Positions 51,641-60,548 of a DNA stretch of 64,000 nucleotides are shown here, piece after piece (positions within the stretch are counted from its first letter, which is position 1; each line of letters opens with the position of its first letter). Position numbers and translations under genes: made by a program. The notes beneath the pieces were generated by a model. That model was not told where the DNA came from and ran no database searches. It was given only the letters and a program-made list of their open reading frames with translations. Origin of the DNA: Verrucomicrobiota bacterium (GTDB lineage: Bacteria; Verrucomicrobiota; Verrucomicrobiia; Verrucomicrobiales; Akkermansiaceae); assembly GCA_018969605.1 (NCBI GenBank), contig JAGWXY010000001.1, forward strand, positions 34,174 to 98,173, given 5' to 3'.

Positions 51641-52533
51641 CAGCGGGATCGTTTGCGGGCGCGTTTTTTAAGCATGCGGTGAAGCTCGAGCAGTGTGTCG
51701 TGGCGGGTATCGAGTGTGGCTGAGTCGATCGCGTGTTTTTTGAAGCAGTTTTCGATGCCTTCGTTTTGTCGTTGCGTGAGTTTTTCGTAACCCATGCGAA
51801 GGTTTGGGTTGTTGGTGTTGACGAGTGACTGCAGGCCTGTTTCGGGATCGATCAGCACCACCTTGCCGGCGCGTGGGAGTTTTGATTCGAGCGGGTCGGT
51901 GATGCGCAGCGCGATGGTTTCGTGTTTGCGTGAGAGCTTGCCAAGCGGTCGGTCGAGTTCCGGTGCGATGAAGTCGGAGATCAGGAAAACAAGCGACTTG
52001 CGGCGCAGCGTGCGGACGAGGAAATCCGATGCGGCGGCGATCGATGTGGCGGGGTGTTGCGGATCGGCGACTAGGATTTCGCGGATCATGCGCAGCAGGT
52101 GGCGAGTGCCCTTTTCCGGCGGGATGAAGAGGATCGGTTCTTCCGCAAAGATCAGCAGGCCGACCTTGTCGCCATTGTTGAGCGCGCTGAAGCCGATGGT
52201 CGCGGCTGCTTCGGCGGCAATCTCGCGTTTGCTCATGGATTCGCTGCCATAGATCGTCGAGCCCGAGACATCGATCGCGAGGACTACGCTCAGTTCGCGC
52301 TCTTCGCGGAATTTTCGCACGAAGGGTTGGTTCATGCGGGCGGTGACATTCCAGTCGATGAAGCGAACTTCATCGCCGTGCTGGTACTCGCGGAAGTCGT
52401 CGAAATCGAGCCCTTGGCCGCGGAATGACGAAAGGTATTCGCCGGAAAACGACTCGCGCACGAGTCGCCGCGCCTTGAGTTCGAGACGGCGCACGCGCGC
52501 CATCATTTCCTCGATCTGTTGCTCGTTCAGCAT
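51640..52533 (-). CDS. DUF58 domain protein
   Basis: The 297-residue protein has the DUF58 core GEYLSSFRGQGLDFDDFREYQHGDEVRFIDWNVTARMNQPFVRKFREERELSVVLAIDVSGS, with a VWA-like MIDAS (DVSGSTIYG). It is a usual partner of MoxR ATPases and is thought to bind metal and a substrate protein. It lies five bases after moxR. Confidence 0.9.
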   Translation of the reverse strand: MLNEQQIEEMMARVRRLELKARRLVRESFSGEYLSSFRGQGLDFDDFREYQHGDEVRFIDWNVTARMNQPFVRKFREERELSVVLAIDVSGSTIYGSESMSKREIAAEAAATIGFSALNNGDKVGLLIFAEEPILFIPPEKGTRHLLRMIREILVADPQHPATSIAAASDFLVRTLRRKSLVFLISDFIAPELDRPLGKLSRKHETIALRITDPLESKLPRAGKVVLIDPETGLQSLVNTNNPNLRMGYEKLTQRQNEGIENCFKKHAIDSATLDTRHDTLLELHRMLKKRARKRSR

Positions 52534-52538
52534 GGTGA

Positions 52539-53522
52539 TCAGGGCACCGGCACCTTGGACATGATGCGTTCGATGATCGAGTCGGCACTAACCTCTTCGG
52601 CCTCGGCCTCGTAGCTGAGCAGGATGCGGTGGCGAAGCACATCGGCAGCCATGTCCTTTACATCCTGCGGGGTGACGAAGCCCCGGCCGTTCATGAAGGC
52701 GAGGGCGCGGGCGGTGAGTGCGAGGTTGATTGTGCCGCGTGGTGAGGCACCGGCGCGGACGAGGTTTTTGAGACCTGCATCGACGAGTGAGGGGAAGCGT
52801 GTCGTGTGGATGATTTGCACGATGTACTTGCGGATCGCCGGGTCGATGTGGATGTGGTTGACCGTGTCTCGTGCGGCGGCGATTTGCGCGGGCGTGGCGA
52901 CCGGTTGGGTTTCGTAGGGCTTAGTCGAGGTCGCCATGCGTTCGAGGATCGCGAGTTCCTCGTCCTTGGTCGGATAGCCGACGGTGACCTTGAGCAGGAA
53001 GCGGTCGAGTTGCGCTTCGGGGAGTTGATAGGTTCCTTCCTGGTCGATCGGGTTTTGGGTGGCGAGCACGAGAAATGGCTCGGGCAGCGGGTAGGATTTG
53101 TCGCCGAGGGTGACTTGGCGTTCCTGCATGGCTTCGAGCAAGGCGGATTGCACTTTGGCCGGAGCGCGGTTGATTTCATCCGCGAGTATGAGGTTGTTGA
53201 AGATCGGGCCGAGCTTTGGTTCGAACTTCGTGATTTGCGGGTGGTAGACCATCGTGCCGACGAGGTCGGCAGGGAGGAGGTCGGGCGTGAACTGGAAGCG
53301 CGAGAAGGTGGTCGAGAGCGAGCCGGAGAGTGCTTTCACCGCCAGGGTTTTGGCCAAGCCGGGAACGCCTTCGAGCAGGATGTGGCCGTTGCAGAGGAGT
53401 CCGATCAGGAGGCGGTCGACGAGCTGGCTTTGGCCGACGAGGACTTGTGCCATTTCATCGCGGACCGATTGGATCCACGGGCTGGTTTCTTGAATTTGTT
53501 TTTGTAGATCTTCTGGAGTCAT
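52539..53522 (-). CDS. MoxR-family AAA+ ATPase
   Basis: The 327-residue protein has Walker A GVPGLAKT at about 53-60, Walker B NLILADEINRAP, and the MoxR pattern TLGDKSYPLPEPFLVLATQNPIDQEGTYQLPEAQLDRFLL. MoxR ATPases remodel or insert metal into VWA partner proteins, in this case presumably the DUF58, BatA and BatB products that follow. It is the first gene of the six-gene operon, with its promoter in 53523-53636. Confidence 0.93.
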   Translation of the reverse strand: MTPEDLQKQIQETSPWIQSVRDEMAQVLVGQSQLVDRLLIGLLCNGHILLEGVPGLAKTLAVKALSGSLSTTFSRFQFTPDLLPADLVGTMVYHPQITKFEPKLGPIFNNLILADEINRAPAKVQSALLEAMQERQVTLGDKSYPLPEPFLVLATQNPIDQEGTYQLPEAQLDRFLLKVTVGYPTKDEELAILERMATSTKPYETQPVATPAQIAAARDTVNHIHIDPAIRKYIVQIIHTTRFPSLVDAGLKNLVRAGASPRGTINLALTARALAFMNGRGFVTPQDVKDMAADVLRHRILLSYEAEAEEVSADSIIERIMSKVPVP

Positions 53523-53636
53523 GAGTGATGGTGCGATGAGTGTGCCATGCCGGGTGGTTCCCGCAACCTACAAAGCGATGGAATGGTAAAACTTTGCCCA
53601 AAAAACTTGGGTTGCGCGAAAGGCAGCTACTGGAGC

Positions 53637-54173
53637 TCAGGATGCGATCGTCGCGACACGGGCGAGGATGTCCTCGATGTTGGCCAGCCGTCCGATGCCT
53701 TCGTAGCCGCAGGCGAGTTCGCCCTCGGCGGGGTCGATGAATTGGCATCCGTCCTGTTTCAACTGCGCGACATTCCGTTGGGTCGCAGGGTGTTGCCACA
53801 TTTTGCCGTTCATCGCGGGGGCGATCAGCACCGGCGTGCTGCGCGGCAAGGCGAGGTAGACCGAGGTGAGCGGATCGGGCGCGAGTCCGTTGGCGAGTTG
53901 GCCGAGTAGGTTGGCCGATGCCGGTGCGAGCAGGAGGAGGTCGGCCTTGTCGGCGAGCTCGATGTGGCCGGGTTTCCAGGAATTTTTTTCGTCCTCTAGA
54001 GTGACGAGCACCGGCTGACGCGTGAGGGTTTGGAGTGTGAGGGGGGAGATGAACTCCGTCGCGGAACGGGTCATGACCGCATGGACCGTGTGGCCTTGCT
54101 TGACCAATTGCGAGGCAAGGTCTGCCGCCTTGTACGCGGCGATCGAGCCGGAGATGCCGAGGACGACGTTCAC
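53637..54173 (-). CDS. coaC: Phosphopantothenoylcysteine decarboxylase
   Basis: The 178-residue flavoprotein has the active-site His70 in KPGHIEL, APAMNGKMW at 118-126 and Cys155 in GELACGYEGIGR. It decarboxylates phosphopantothenoylcysteine to phosphopantetheine in coenzyme A synthesis. It lacks the synthetase (CoaB) half that is often fused, so coaB must be elsewhere. panD in this window feeds the same pathway. Confidence 0.92.
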   Translation of the reverse strand: MNVVLGISGSIAAYKAADLASQLVKQGHTVHAVMTRSATEFISPLTLQTLTRQPVLVTLEDEKNSWKPGHIELADKADLLLLAPASANLLGQLANGLAPDPLTSVYLALPRSTPVLIAPAMNGKMWQHPATQRNVAQLKQDGCQFIDPAEGELACGYEGIGRLANIEDILARVATIAS

Positions 54174-54290
54174 GAATCCAGCATAGCGCGAGAGAAGGGC
54201 AATGCAATGAATAAGCGGTGTGGCTTTTCTCGCCAGTGCTGGCGTGTTGCAAGCGTCACCCGTGTCGTTATGGTTCGCTCAATCGCGCTA

Positions 54291-55067
54291 TCAGCGTGGC
54301 AGCATGATCTCTTCCTCTTTGAGGCCGGTGAGCTTCGAGAGTTGGGTGATCATGCGGCGCAGGGTGATGAAGAGGAAAACAAGAATTGGCAGGCCAATGA
54401 CAGCGAAACCCCAGCCGGTCAGTTTGGCGACTTGCTCGTTGTAGAGCTCGCGGGCATTGGCGGCGGTGTGGTCGAGGTCGCCGAGAAAATACAGGGCGAG
54501 GCCGAAGTTAAGCAGTGTGCTGATGAAAAATGACGCCGCGAAAAGCAGGGTCGCTTGGAAAATGATTTTCTCATATCCAACCCGGGCGTTTTTGGCGTCG
54601 ATTTCTTTTTCAATACGGGCGATGTCGAACATCGTGTCGCTGTAGAGAAATGTGCGGAGAAGTGGAGTCGAAGTGAAGTGTGATCCGATCACGGCGATTC
54701 CGAGAATGAGGGGAATGGACGCTTCCTTGAGTCCGAAAAGCACATCGGCATTCGGCTTGATGGTGCCGTCTTCGTTCCAGAGGAAAATGGTGAGTCCGCC
54801 GGTGAGCAGAACGGAAACCAATCCAAGAGCGGAAAAGAAATTCGCTTTGCGGGTTTTGATGAAATGGCGGATGCCGTAGGCAATGGGAAATGCCAATGCG
54901 ACCATGAGCGCCTTGACGGGACCGATGTGCCAAGGCTGGACGGCCTTGCCAATGGAGCGTTGGAACTCCGGGTCTTTGCTCAAGTAACTGAGAGCAAGGA
55001 CCGGAATCAGCACATTGACCAGCACATTGGCCAGCGGGTGCTCTTGTTGATCTTGTTTGGCGCCCAT
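54291..55067 (-). CDS. VC0807-like multi-helix membrane protein
   Basis: The 258-residue protein has five or six predicted membrane helices (VLVNVLIPVLALSYL, VKALMVALAFPIAYGIRHF, ALGLVSVLLTGGLTIFLW, ASIPLILGIAVIGSHF, ATLLFAASFFISTLLNFGLALYFL, GFAVIGLPILVFLFITLRRM). It resembles the VC0807 family of unknown function. ATG at 55067 (MGAKQDQQEH) is preferred to an upstream start lacking a membrane context. Function unknown. Confidence 0.75.
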   Translation of the reverse strand: MGAKQDQQEHPLANVLVNVLIPVLALSYLSKDPEFQRSIGKAVQPWHIGPVKALMVALAFPIAYGIRHFIKTRKANFFSALGLVSVLLTGGLTIFLWNEDGTIKPNADVLFGLKEASIPLILGIAVIGSHFTSTPLLRTFLYSDTMFDIARIEKEIDAKNARVGYEKIIFQATLLFAASFFISTLLNFGLALYFLGDLDHTAANARELYNEQVAKLTGWGFAVIGLPILVFLFITLRRMITQLSKLTGLKEEEIMLPR

Positions 55068-55100
55068 GGGTTCAGCCTGTGCAAAATGGATTTCAAAAAC

Positions 55101-55128
55101 AAGGCGGTTCCGGTGTTGGAACCGCCTT
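55101..55128 (-). terminator. Rho-independent terminator of the aldolase gene
   Basis: AAGGCGGTTCC and GGAACCGCCTT form a perfect 11-bp stem, followed on the minus strand by GTTTTTG. It lies directly after the aldolase stop codon. Confidence 0.9.
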
Positions 55129-55141
55129 GTCGGTGAGTGGA

Positions 55142-56173
55142 TCAAACTGTTCCGAAGATCGTGCGTCCGGTTGAACGCAAGTCGTCGCAGGCGGTTTTCA
55201 TGCGCTCGCAAAGACCGGCTTCGGCTTTCTTGAGATACGAACGCGGGTCGTAAGTTTTCTTGTCGCCGACTTCGCCATCGATTTTGAGCACGCCTTCGAT
55301 GTTTTGGCAGATGTGGGTGACGATCGGGCGGGTGAAAGCGTATTGCGTGTCGGTGTCGATGTTCATTTTCACCACACCGTAGTCGAGGGTCTCGCGGATT
55401 TCCGAAAGTTCTGAGCCGGATCCGCCGTGGAAAACGAGGTCCATTTCGGCGCCTTTGCCGTGTTTGTCCATGACGGCCTTTTGGCCATCGCGCAGGATCG
55501 TGGGTTTGAGTTTCACTGCGCCGGGTTTGTAAGCGCCGTGAACATTGCCGAAGGTTGCGGCGAAGAGGAAGCGTCCGATCGGTTGCAGCGCCTCGTAGAC
55601 GGCGACCATGTCCTCGGGGGTGGTGTAAAGTTTTTCAGCGGGGACGCCCGAGGTGTCGTGGCCATCTTCTTCGCCGCCGACCACGCCGGCTTCGACTTCG
55701 AGGATGATGTCGAGTTCGGCGCATTCCTTGAGAAGCTTCTTCGAGAGGTCGAGGTTTTCGGCGAGCGGCAACTCGGAGGCGTCGAGCATGTGGCTTTGGA
55801 AAAGCGGGCCCTTGCCGGCGGCGATGCGTTTCTTGGATGCTTCAAGCAGTGGGCGAAGAAAGGGATCGACCTTCTTCGGGTGGCAGTGGTCGGTGTGCAG
55901 GGCGATGAGCACATCGTGTTTTTCGGCGAGCAGGTGAGCGGCTTCGGCGAGCACGATGGCACCGTAGGCGGCGTCCTTCACCGCGGTGCCGGAGGCGAAT
56001 TCACCACCACCGGTGGAAATTTGGATGATGCCGTCGGACTTGGCTTCGGAGAATGCGCGGAGTGCGCCATTGATGGTCGTGATCGATGTGACATTGATCG
56101 CGGGGTAGGCATAACCACCTTTTTGGGCGGCATCCAGCATGGCACGGTATTGGGCAGGTGTGGCGATTGGCAT
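55142..56173 (-). CDS. fba: Class II fructose-bisphosphate aldolase
   Basis: The 343-residue protein keeps the zinc ligands and signature of class II aldolases: LHTDHCHPKKVDPF, ATFGNVHGAYKPG and VFHGGSGS, and NIDTDTQYAFT. It splits fructose-1,6-bisphosphate to two triose phosphates, in glycolysis and gluconeogenesis. MPIATPAQYRAMLDAAQKGG is the family start; a 39-residue upstream extension was rejected. It lies alone, with a strong terminator after it. Confidence 0.94.
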   Translation of the reverse strand: MPIATPAQYRAMLDAAQKGGYAYPAINVTSITTINGALRAFSEAKSDGIIQISTGGGEFASGTAVKDAAYGAIVLAEAAHLLAEKHDVLIALHTDHCHPKKVDPFLRPLLEASKKRIAAGKGPLFQSHMLDASELPLAENLDLSKKLLKECAELDIILEVEAGVVGGEEDGHDTSGVPAEKLYTTPEDMVAVYEALQPIGRFLFAATFGNVHGAYKPGAVKLKPTILRDGQKAVMDKHGKGAEMDLVFHGGSGSELSEIRETLDYGVVKMNIDTDTQYAFTRPIVTHICQNIEGVLKIDGEVGDKKTYDPRSYLKKAEAGLCERMKTACDDLRSTGRTIFGTV

Positions 56174-56306
56174 GGCGGCGTTGGCGTAAACGACCGGCAG
56201 GCTTTGAACAAGCCGGAATCGCATGAAAAATTCCAAAATAACTCCAATTAATCCCAAAATTCTTCTAAACCCTTTCGCTTGCCAAGGCATAGCTTTAGGG
56301 ATCTAA

Positions 56307-57140
56307 ATGCTCTGCATGAGTAATGAATTGCCGATCGTGTGCAAGCCGACTCGCTGGTTCATCTCGCGGGTGTTGCTGATTCTTTTGATGCTTGTGGTGT
56401 TCGCGGTGTTGTTTTTCATCGATGGTTCCACCGGCTACCGTGAGAAAAACATGGTTTATTTCCTTCATCGGAATTTTCAAACTGCCAACGAGCAGTTTGC
56501 CTCGATGAAGGCAAAGGGTGGGCTGACTCCCGAGTCATGGAAAGAGCACGCCGCGAAGCAATCGGTTCAGTTTCCCAGTGATCAATCGACCTTGCCTGCA
56601 AATCTGAAACTGCCAATGCCCTGGCCTGAGGTTCTGCATGATTACGACAAAATGCTGCCGATGCAGTGGAACAAGCTTTGGCTTGAGTATTCCGGCAAGG
56701 AGGGACTGAGTTCCAATCCGCCCGAGCAGCCGTATGATGCCGGAAAAATCCATGAGCAATGGGTGGTGTTCTGGATCTGCATCGGGCTCTCTGGGTTCGC
56801 AATCTTCATTTTCCTGCGTACCATGATGCGTCGGATCGAGGGCGACGAAGAGGGCGTGAGATCGCAGCAGGGGAAAAAGATTTCCTACGCCGCGATGAAA
56901 CGCCTCGATTTGCGCAAATGGGCCAGTAAGGGATTGGCCTTCATCGATTACGATGATGAGTCCGGCCAAGGCAGGATACGCATCGATGGTCTCACGTATG
57001 GCGGATTCAACCTTGCCCATGGGGAACCCGCCGAGAGCCTGATGAAATTGATCCGCTCGAAATTTTCCGGTGAGATTGTCGACTACGCCATGGCGTCGGA
57101 GGCGGCAGATTTACCCGAGGAAAAGTCCGAAAATTCCTGA
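56307..57140 (+). CDS. Membrane protein of unknown function
   Basis: The 277-residue protein has one N-terminal membrane helix (WFISRVLLILLMLVVFAVLFFIDGS) and one near residues 149-170 (EQWVVFWICIGLSGFAIFIFLRT), leaving a loop of about 110 residues and a cytosolic acidic tail. No domain is recognised. ATG at 56307 or 56316 could be used. It is divergent from the aldolase gene and precedes acpP by 108 bases. Confidence 0.7.
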   Translation: MLCMSNELPIVCKPTRWFISRVLLILLMLVVFAVLFFIDGSTGYREKNMVYFLHRNFQTANEQFASMKAKGGLTPESWKEHAAKQSVQFPSDQSTLPANLKLPMPWPEVLHDYDKMLPMQWNKLWLEYSGKEGLSSNPPEQPYDAGKIHEQWVVFWICIGLSGFAIFIFLRTMMRRIEGDEEGVRSQQGKKISYAAMKRLDLRKWASKGLAFIDYDDESGQGRIRIDGLTYGGFNLAHGEPAESLMKLIRSKFSGEIVDYAMASEAADLPEEKSENS

Positions 57141-57248
57141 GCCAGCCAAGTCAATCACCGAAATCGCCATCAGATTTCATTTTATGGATTGCCAAGCCCG
57201 ACCTTAAGACACTAAGCATCTCCAACTCCAACTCCAACCACCCCTACC

Positions 57249-57491
57249 ATGTCAGACAAAAGTATCGAAGACCGTGTAAAGGACATCATCGTCGACCAGC
57301 TCGGCGTCAACGCCGACCAAGTCACCCCAGAGGCCAAATTCGTTGAAGACCTCGGAGCCGACTCGCTCGACACTGTTGAACTGGTGATGGCCTTTGAAGA
57401 GGAATTCGATATCGAAGTGCCTGATGAAGAAGCAGAGAAGCTTCAGGCCGTTGCCGATGTCATCAGCTACATCAACAGCCAGCAGGGCTAA
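57249..57491 (+). CDS. acpP: Acyl carrier protein
   Basis: The 80-residue acidic protein has the phosphopantetheine site [18 protein letters not shown], with Ser39 as attachment residue. It carries acyl chains during fatty-acid and lipid synthesis. Size and sequence are typical. accA (59088) is close by on the same strand. The usual partners fabD, fabG and fabF are not in this window. Confidence 0.97.
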   Translation: MSDKSIEDRVKDIIVDQLGVNADQVTPEAKFVEDLGADSLDTVELVMAFEEEFDIEVPDEEAEKLQAVADVISYINSQQG

Positions 57492-57592
57492 GCCGCCCCC
57501 TTGCAACAATTTCCAAGGGCGGGCTCCTTCGTGGTGTCCGCCTTTGTTGTTTTCGTTGAAAATCCCCCGAGCCGACCGATCATCATTTTGCC

Positions 57593-58129
57593 ATGCATTC
57601 GCAGGACGACATCCAATACGCGCTAGAAACGACGAAAGTATTGCGTGAGCCGGATCACCGGATCATGACTTTTGGCGAGACTCGGTTCGAGTTTCAGCTT
57701 ATCAGCGAGCTCATGGACCGGGCTGGCGAGGTGCGTATCCGCACCGGTGAGGTGGAGGCCCAGCGGCCGAGGATTCTCAAGCCAGAAGCGTTGCGGGACA
57801 TTCAATTTGAGGGATTTGATTCCACGGCGCGCGAGAGGTTTGACGAAATGGTCGAGAAGTTCCGCTCGCAGGGGAGGGATTTGGCATTTTTGCAGTATGG
57901 TTTTCATTTTCGCCGCAGTGCGGTGCACGAGGAAATCGTATGCGACCACATGGATGCTGTGCGTGAGCGCGTGATGGAGGACATACGGCGCACGGGCAAT
58001 CCCTCGCGAGCGATAATCGAAGGGGTGGATGATGCGTGGGAGGTATCGATTCTCAAATTTTCGTTTGAGATGATTCAGCGCTCGCATGAGATCAACGCGT
58101 TCGATTTCAAGCGGCGTGGATTGATCTGA
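57593..58129 (+). CDS. Hypothetical protein conserved near acpP/accA
   Basis: The 178-residue protein begins MHSQDDIQYALETTKVLREPDHRIMTFGETRFEFQLISELMDRAGEVRIRTGEVEAQRPRI and is rich in charged helices. I recognise no named family and assign no function. It lies 11 bases before the next gene, so they are likely co-transcribed. Its tidy codon use and open frame support real coding status. Confidence 0.65.
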   Translation: MHSQDDIQYALETTKVLREPDHRIMTFGETRFEFQLISELMDRAGEVRIRTGEVEAQRPRILKPEALRDIQFEGFDSTARERFDEMVEKFRSQGRDLAFLQYGFHFRRSAVHEEIVCDHMDAVRERVMEDIRRTGNPSRAIIEGVDDAWEVSILKFSFEMIQRSHEINAFDFKRRGLI

Positions 58130-58140
58130 AAGCAGCGGTC

Positions 58141-59028
58141 ATGAGAATTGGGACCTTATGCAAGGCAAGCGCGGTATTGCTTATGACGGGTCTTGTTGCA
58201 TTCAGTGGAGCTATTGCCTATCACGCTTTCGTCGATTCGCTTGGCGGTTTTTTTGAAAAGGTTGTTCCTGTCAAAGAGAGGGTTGCAGCCGAGCGTGCAT
58301 CGGAAAAATTGGCTGCGGTGGTGGCTGCGAAAAGTGTGCCTGTGATTGATCCGGGAGATCAGTTTTACGATGCGGCAAGACGCCTGATGGCTGAAGGTAA
58401 ACACGTTGAAGCTCGGGAGAAACTTGGCATGATTATTGTCAATCACCCATTGTCCGGCAGGGCGCGCTCAGCGAGGATGATCGTGGGCGAGATGAATCTC
58501 GACGAGCTGTTTTCGGTCGGGCGAATTGAAGGCAAGGTTTTCCATTACATGCAGCGCGGCGAATCATATGAGCAGGTTGCGGAAAAATGCCGGAGCAATC
58601 TGGATTGCCTTCTGTCTCTCAATCCATCCGTGGATTTGCGGCGCAGCAAGGAGGGTGAGCGGTTGTTGGTCTTGCCCTTGGATTTTCATTTTGTGTTGGA
58701 GATTGAGAGAAAGGTGATTTCGGCATGGAATGGCGGGCGATTTGTCTGCGAGTTCGCGGTTTTGCAACTTGTCGACAGGATGGCGCGGCAGCGCGGGGGG
58801 TATTTCATCGAATCCAAGGTCGCCGGTTCGTCTGATTTGAAGCCGCGTGTTGGCACGGCAGAGTACAGGTCGGCGACCAAGGCCATCTGGCTTGCCCGGC
58901 CAACGCTCAAGATTCAGGGCTGGGATGGCGAGGGAGATCCGCCGGAGGGTGCGGTGTTGCTCGCGAGCGCCGACATGGAGGAACTTTTTCTGCTGACCCG
59001 TCCAGGCAACAAGATGGAAATCCGCTGA
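58141..59028 (+). CDS. L,D-transpeptidase-like protein lacking the catalytic cysteine
   Basis: The 295-residue protein has an N-terminal membrane anchor or signal (MRIGTLCKASAVLLMTGLVAFSGAIAY), a TPR-like stretch, a LysM-like module around 145-175 (HYMQRGESYEQVAEKCRSNLDCLLSLNPSVDL) and a C-terminal YkuD-like domain. The family pattern SHGCIR is replaced by PEGAVLLASADMEELFLL, so the catalytic cysteine is missing. It is therefore probably not an active cross-linking enzyme and may bind peptidoglycan. It follows the hypothetical gene by 11 bases and precedes accA. Confidence 0.7.
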   Translation: MRIGTLCKASAVLLMTGLVAFSGAIAYHAFVDSLGGFFEKVVPVKERVAAERASEKLAAVVAAKSVPVIDPGDQFYDAARRLMAEGKHVEAREKLGMIIVNHPLSGRARSARMIVGEMNLDELFSVGRIEGKVFHYMQRGESYEQVAEKCRSNLDCLLSLNPSVDLRRSKEGERLLVLPLDFHFVLEIERKVISAWNGGRFVCEFAVLQLVDRMARQRGGYFIESKVAGSSDLKPRVGTAEYRSATKAIWLARPTLKIQGWDGEGDPPEGAVLLASADMEELFLLTRPGNKMEIR

Positions 59029-59087
59029 TCTTCGGTGGCTGCACATCCTGTCTTGCATCCGCAGCATGGAGTCGTGAAACTTTGCCC

Positions 59088-60044
59088 ATGCAGCTCCTCG
59101 ACTTCGAAAAGCCGGCAGCGGAACTTGAGCGCGAACTGGAAAAACTTCGCGCCAAGGCGGCCTCCCAGGATATTGATCTTTCGGCCGAGATTTCCACGAT
59201 GGAATCGAAGCTCGCGGAGACACGCGCACGGATTTATGAAAATCTGACTCCCTGGCAGCGCGTGCAGATCGCGCGTCACACCTCGCGTCCCTTCATGTTG
59301 GATTATGTTGCGCATGCCTTCACGGATTTCTGCGAGCTGCATGGCGACCGTCACATTGGGGATGACGCATCGATGCCGGGTGGATTTGCGCGGCTGGGAG
59401 ATCGGCGGGTGGTGGTGATTGGTCATCAGAAAGGCCGAGACACCAAAGAGAATCTCAAGCGCAACTTTGGCAGCGCGCATCCCGAGGGTTATCGCAAGGC
59501 GCTTCGCCTCATGAAGCTGGCCGAGAAATTCGGCTTGCCGGTGATCGCGTTGATCGACACGCCGGGTGCATTTCCCGGAATCGGCGCCGAGGAGCGCAAC
59601 ATCGCCGAGGCGATTGCGTTCAACCTCAGGGAAATGATGCTGCTAAAGGTGCCGATCGTGGCAGTCGTGCTCGGCGAGGGTGGATCCGGTGGTGCGTTGG
59701 GAATCGGCGTCGCGGACCGCGTCATCATGCTCGAGAATGCCTATTATTCGGTGATCAGCCCTGAGGGATGCGCCGCGATTTTGTGGAAGCATCGCAAGCA
59801 CGCGCCGGAAGCTGCCGAGGCGATGAAGCTTGTTGCGCCGGATCTCAAGAAACTCGATCTCATCGATGATGTGGTGCCCGAGCCAAGAGGCGGCGCTCAT
59901 CATGATCATCAAGCCACGGCCACCGCATTTCGCGATGTCGTTTTGCGGCACTTGGATGAGCTGGAAAAGATGAGCGTTTCAAAATTGCTCGACGCCCGCT
60001 ACGACAAGTTCCGCAACTTTGGCGAGTGGGAGAGCAAGGCTTGA
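59088..60044 (+). CDS. accA: Acetyl-CoA carboxylase carboxyltransferase alpha subunit
   Basis: The 318-residue protein begins MQLLDFEKPAAELERELEKL and keeps GDRHIGDDASMPGGFARLGDR, KGRDTKENLKRNFGSAHPEGYRKALRLM and the oxyanion-hole region GEGGSGGALGIG. Together with the beta subunit it transfers carboxyl to acetyl-CoA for fatty-acid synthesis. A TTG two codons earlier is an alternative, but ATG at 59088 is typical. It ends five bases before the convergent folK stop. Confidence 0.95.
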   Translation: MQLLDFEKPAAELERELEKLRAKAASQDIDLSAEISTMESKLAETRARIYENLTPWQRVQIARHTSRPFMLDYVAHAFTDFCELHGDRHIGDDASMPGGFARLGDRRVVVIGHQKGRDTKENLKRNFGSAHPEGYRKALRLMKLAEKFGLPVIALIDTPGAFPGIGAEERNIAEAIAFNLREMMLLKVPIVAVVLGEGGSGGALGIGVADRVIMLENAYYSVISPEGCAAILWKHRKHAPEAAEAMKLVAPDLKKLDLIDDVVPEPRGGAHHDHQATATAFRDVVLRHLDELEKMSVSKLLDARYDKFRNFGEWESKA

Positions 60045-60048
60045 ATGG

Positions 60049-60546
60049 TCAAGCGATCGCGACCAGCGGGGCTTCGTCGCTTTTGAGTTCATCGAGCAGC
60101 TTGGCGATGCACTTCGAGTGGCCTGGCAGAACGAGACCGGGCCTGATTTCGGCCAGTGGCTGAAGCACAAAGCGGCGTTCATGCAGTCGCGGGTGCGGGA
60201 GAATGAGGTCGGGGGAGTTGCACCGTTCATCGCCGAGATAGAGGATATCGACATCGATCACGCGCGGTGCGTTGCGTTGCGGATTGGTCGTGCGGCCCAT
60301 GGATTTTTCGATCGCGCGTGTTTGTTCCAAAAGTTCCGCGGCAGTGCCATTGAATCCGAATTCGACCACCGTGTTGAGAAAGTCCGGCGAGTCGGGTGGG
60401 CAGTGGAGCGGTTCGGTTTGGTAAACAGGGGCTTTGAGAAATGGCTCGTTTTGAAGGGCGATGTCACTGAGTAAACGGATTGCCTCAATGAGGTTCGCTT
60501 TGCGGTCGCCGAGATTCGACCCGAGTGCGATGCCTGCGCGGGGCAT
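60049..60546 (-). CDS. folK: 2-amino-4-hydroxy-6-hydroxymethyldihydropteridine pyrophosphokinase
   Basis: The 165-residue protein has the HPPK signature: GSNLGDRKANLIEAIRLL, GRTTNPQRNAPRVIDVDILYLGD (DIDxL metal site) and LPHPRLHERRFVLQPLAEI. It transfers pyrophosphate from ATP to a pterin in folate synthesis, feeding the thyA reaction in this window. It follows the protease gene by two bases. Confidence 0.95.
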   Translation of the reverse strand: MPRAGIALGSNLGDRKANLIEAIRLLSDIALQNEPFLKAPVYQTEPLHCPPDSPDFLNTVVEFGFNGTAAELLEQTRAIEKSMGRTTNPQRNAPRVIDVDILYLGDERCNSPDLILPHPRLHERRFVLQPLAEIRPGLVLPGHSKCIAKLLDELKSDEAPLVAIA

Positions 60547-60548
60547 GG

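Noticed and set aside
57510..57550. Terminator-like inverted repeat after acpP
   Set aside because: AAGGGCGGGC and GTCCGCCTTT pair only with mismatches or a bulge, so it was not listed as a supported terminator.
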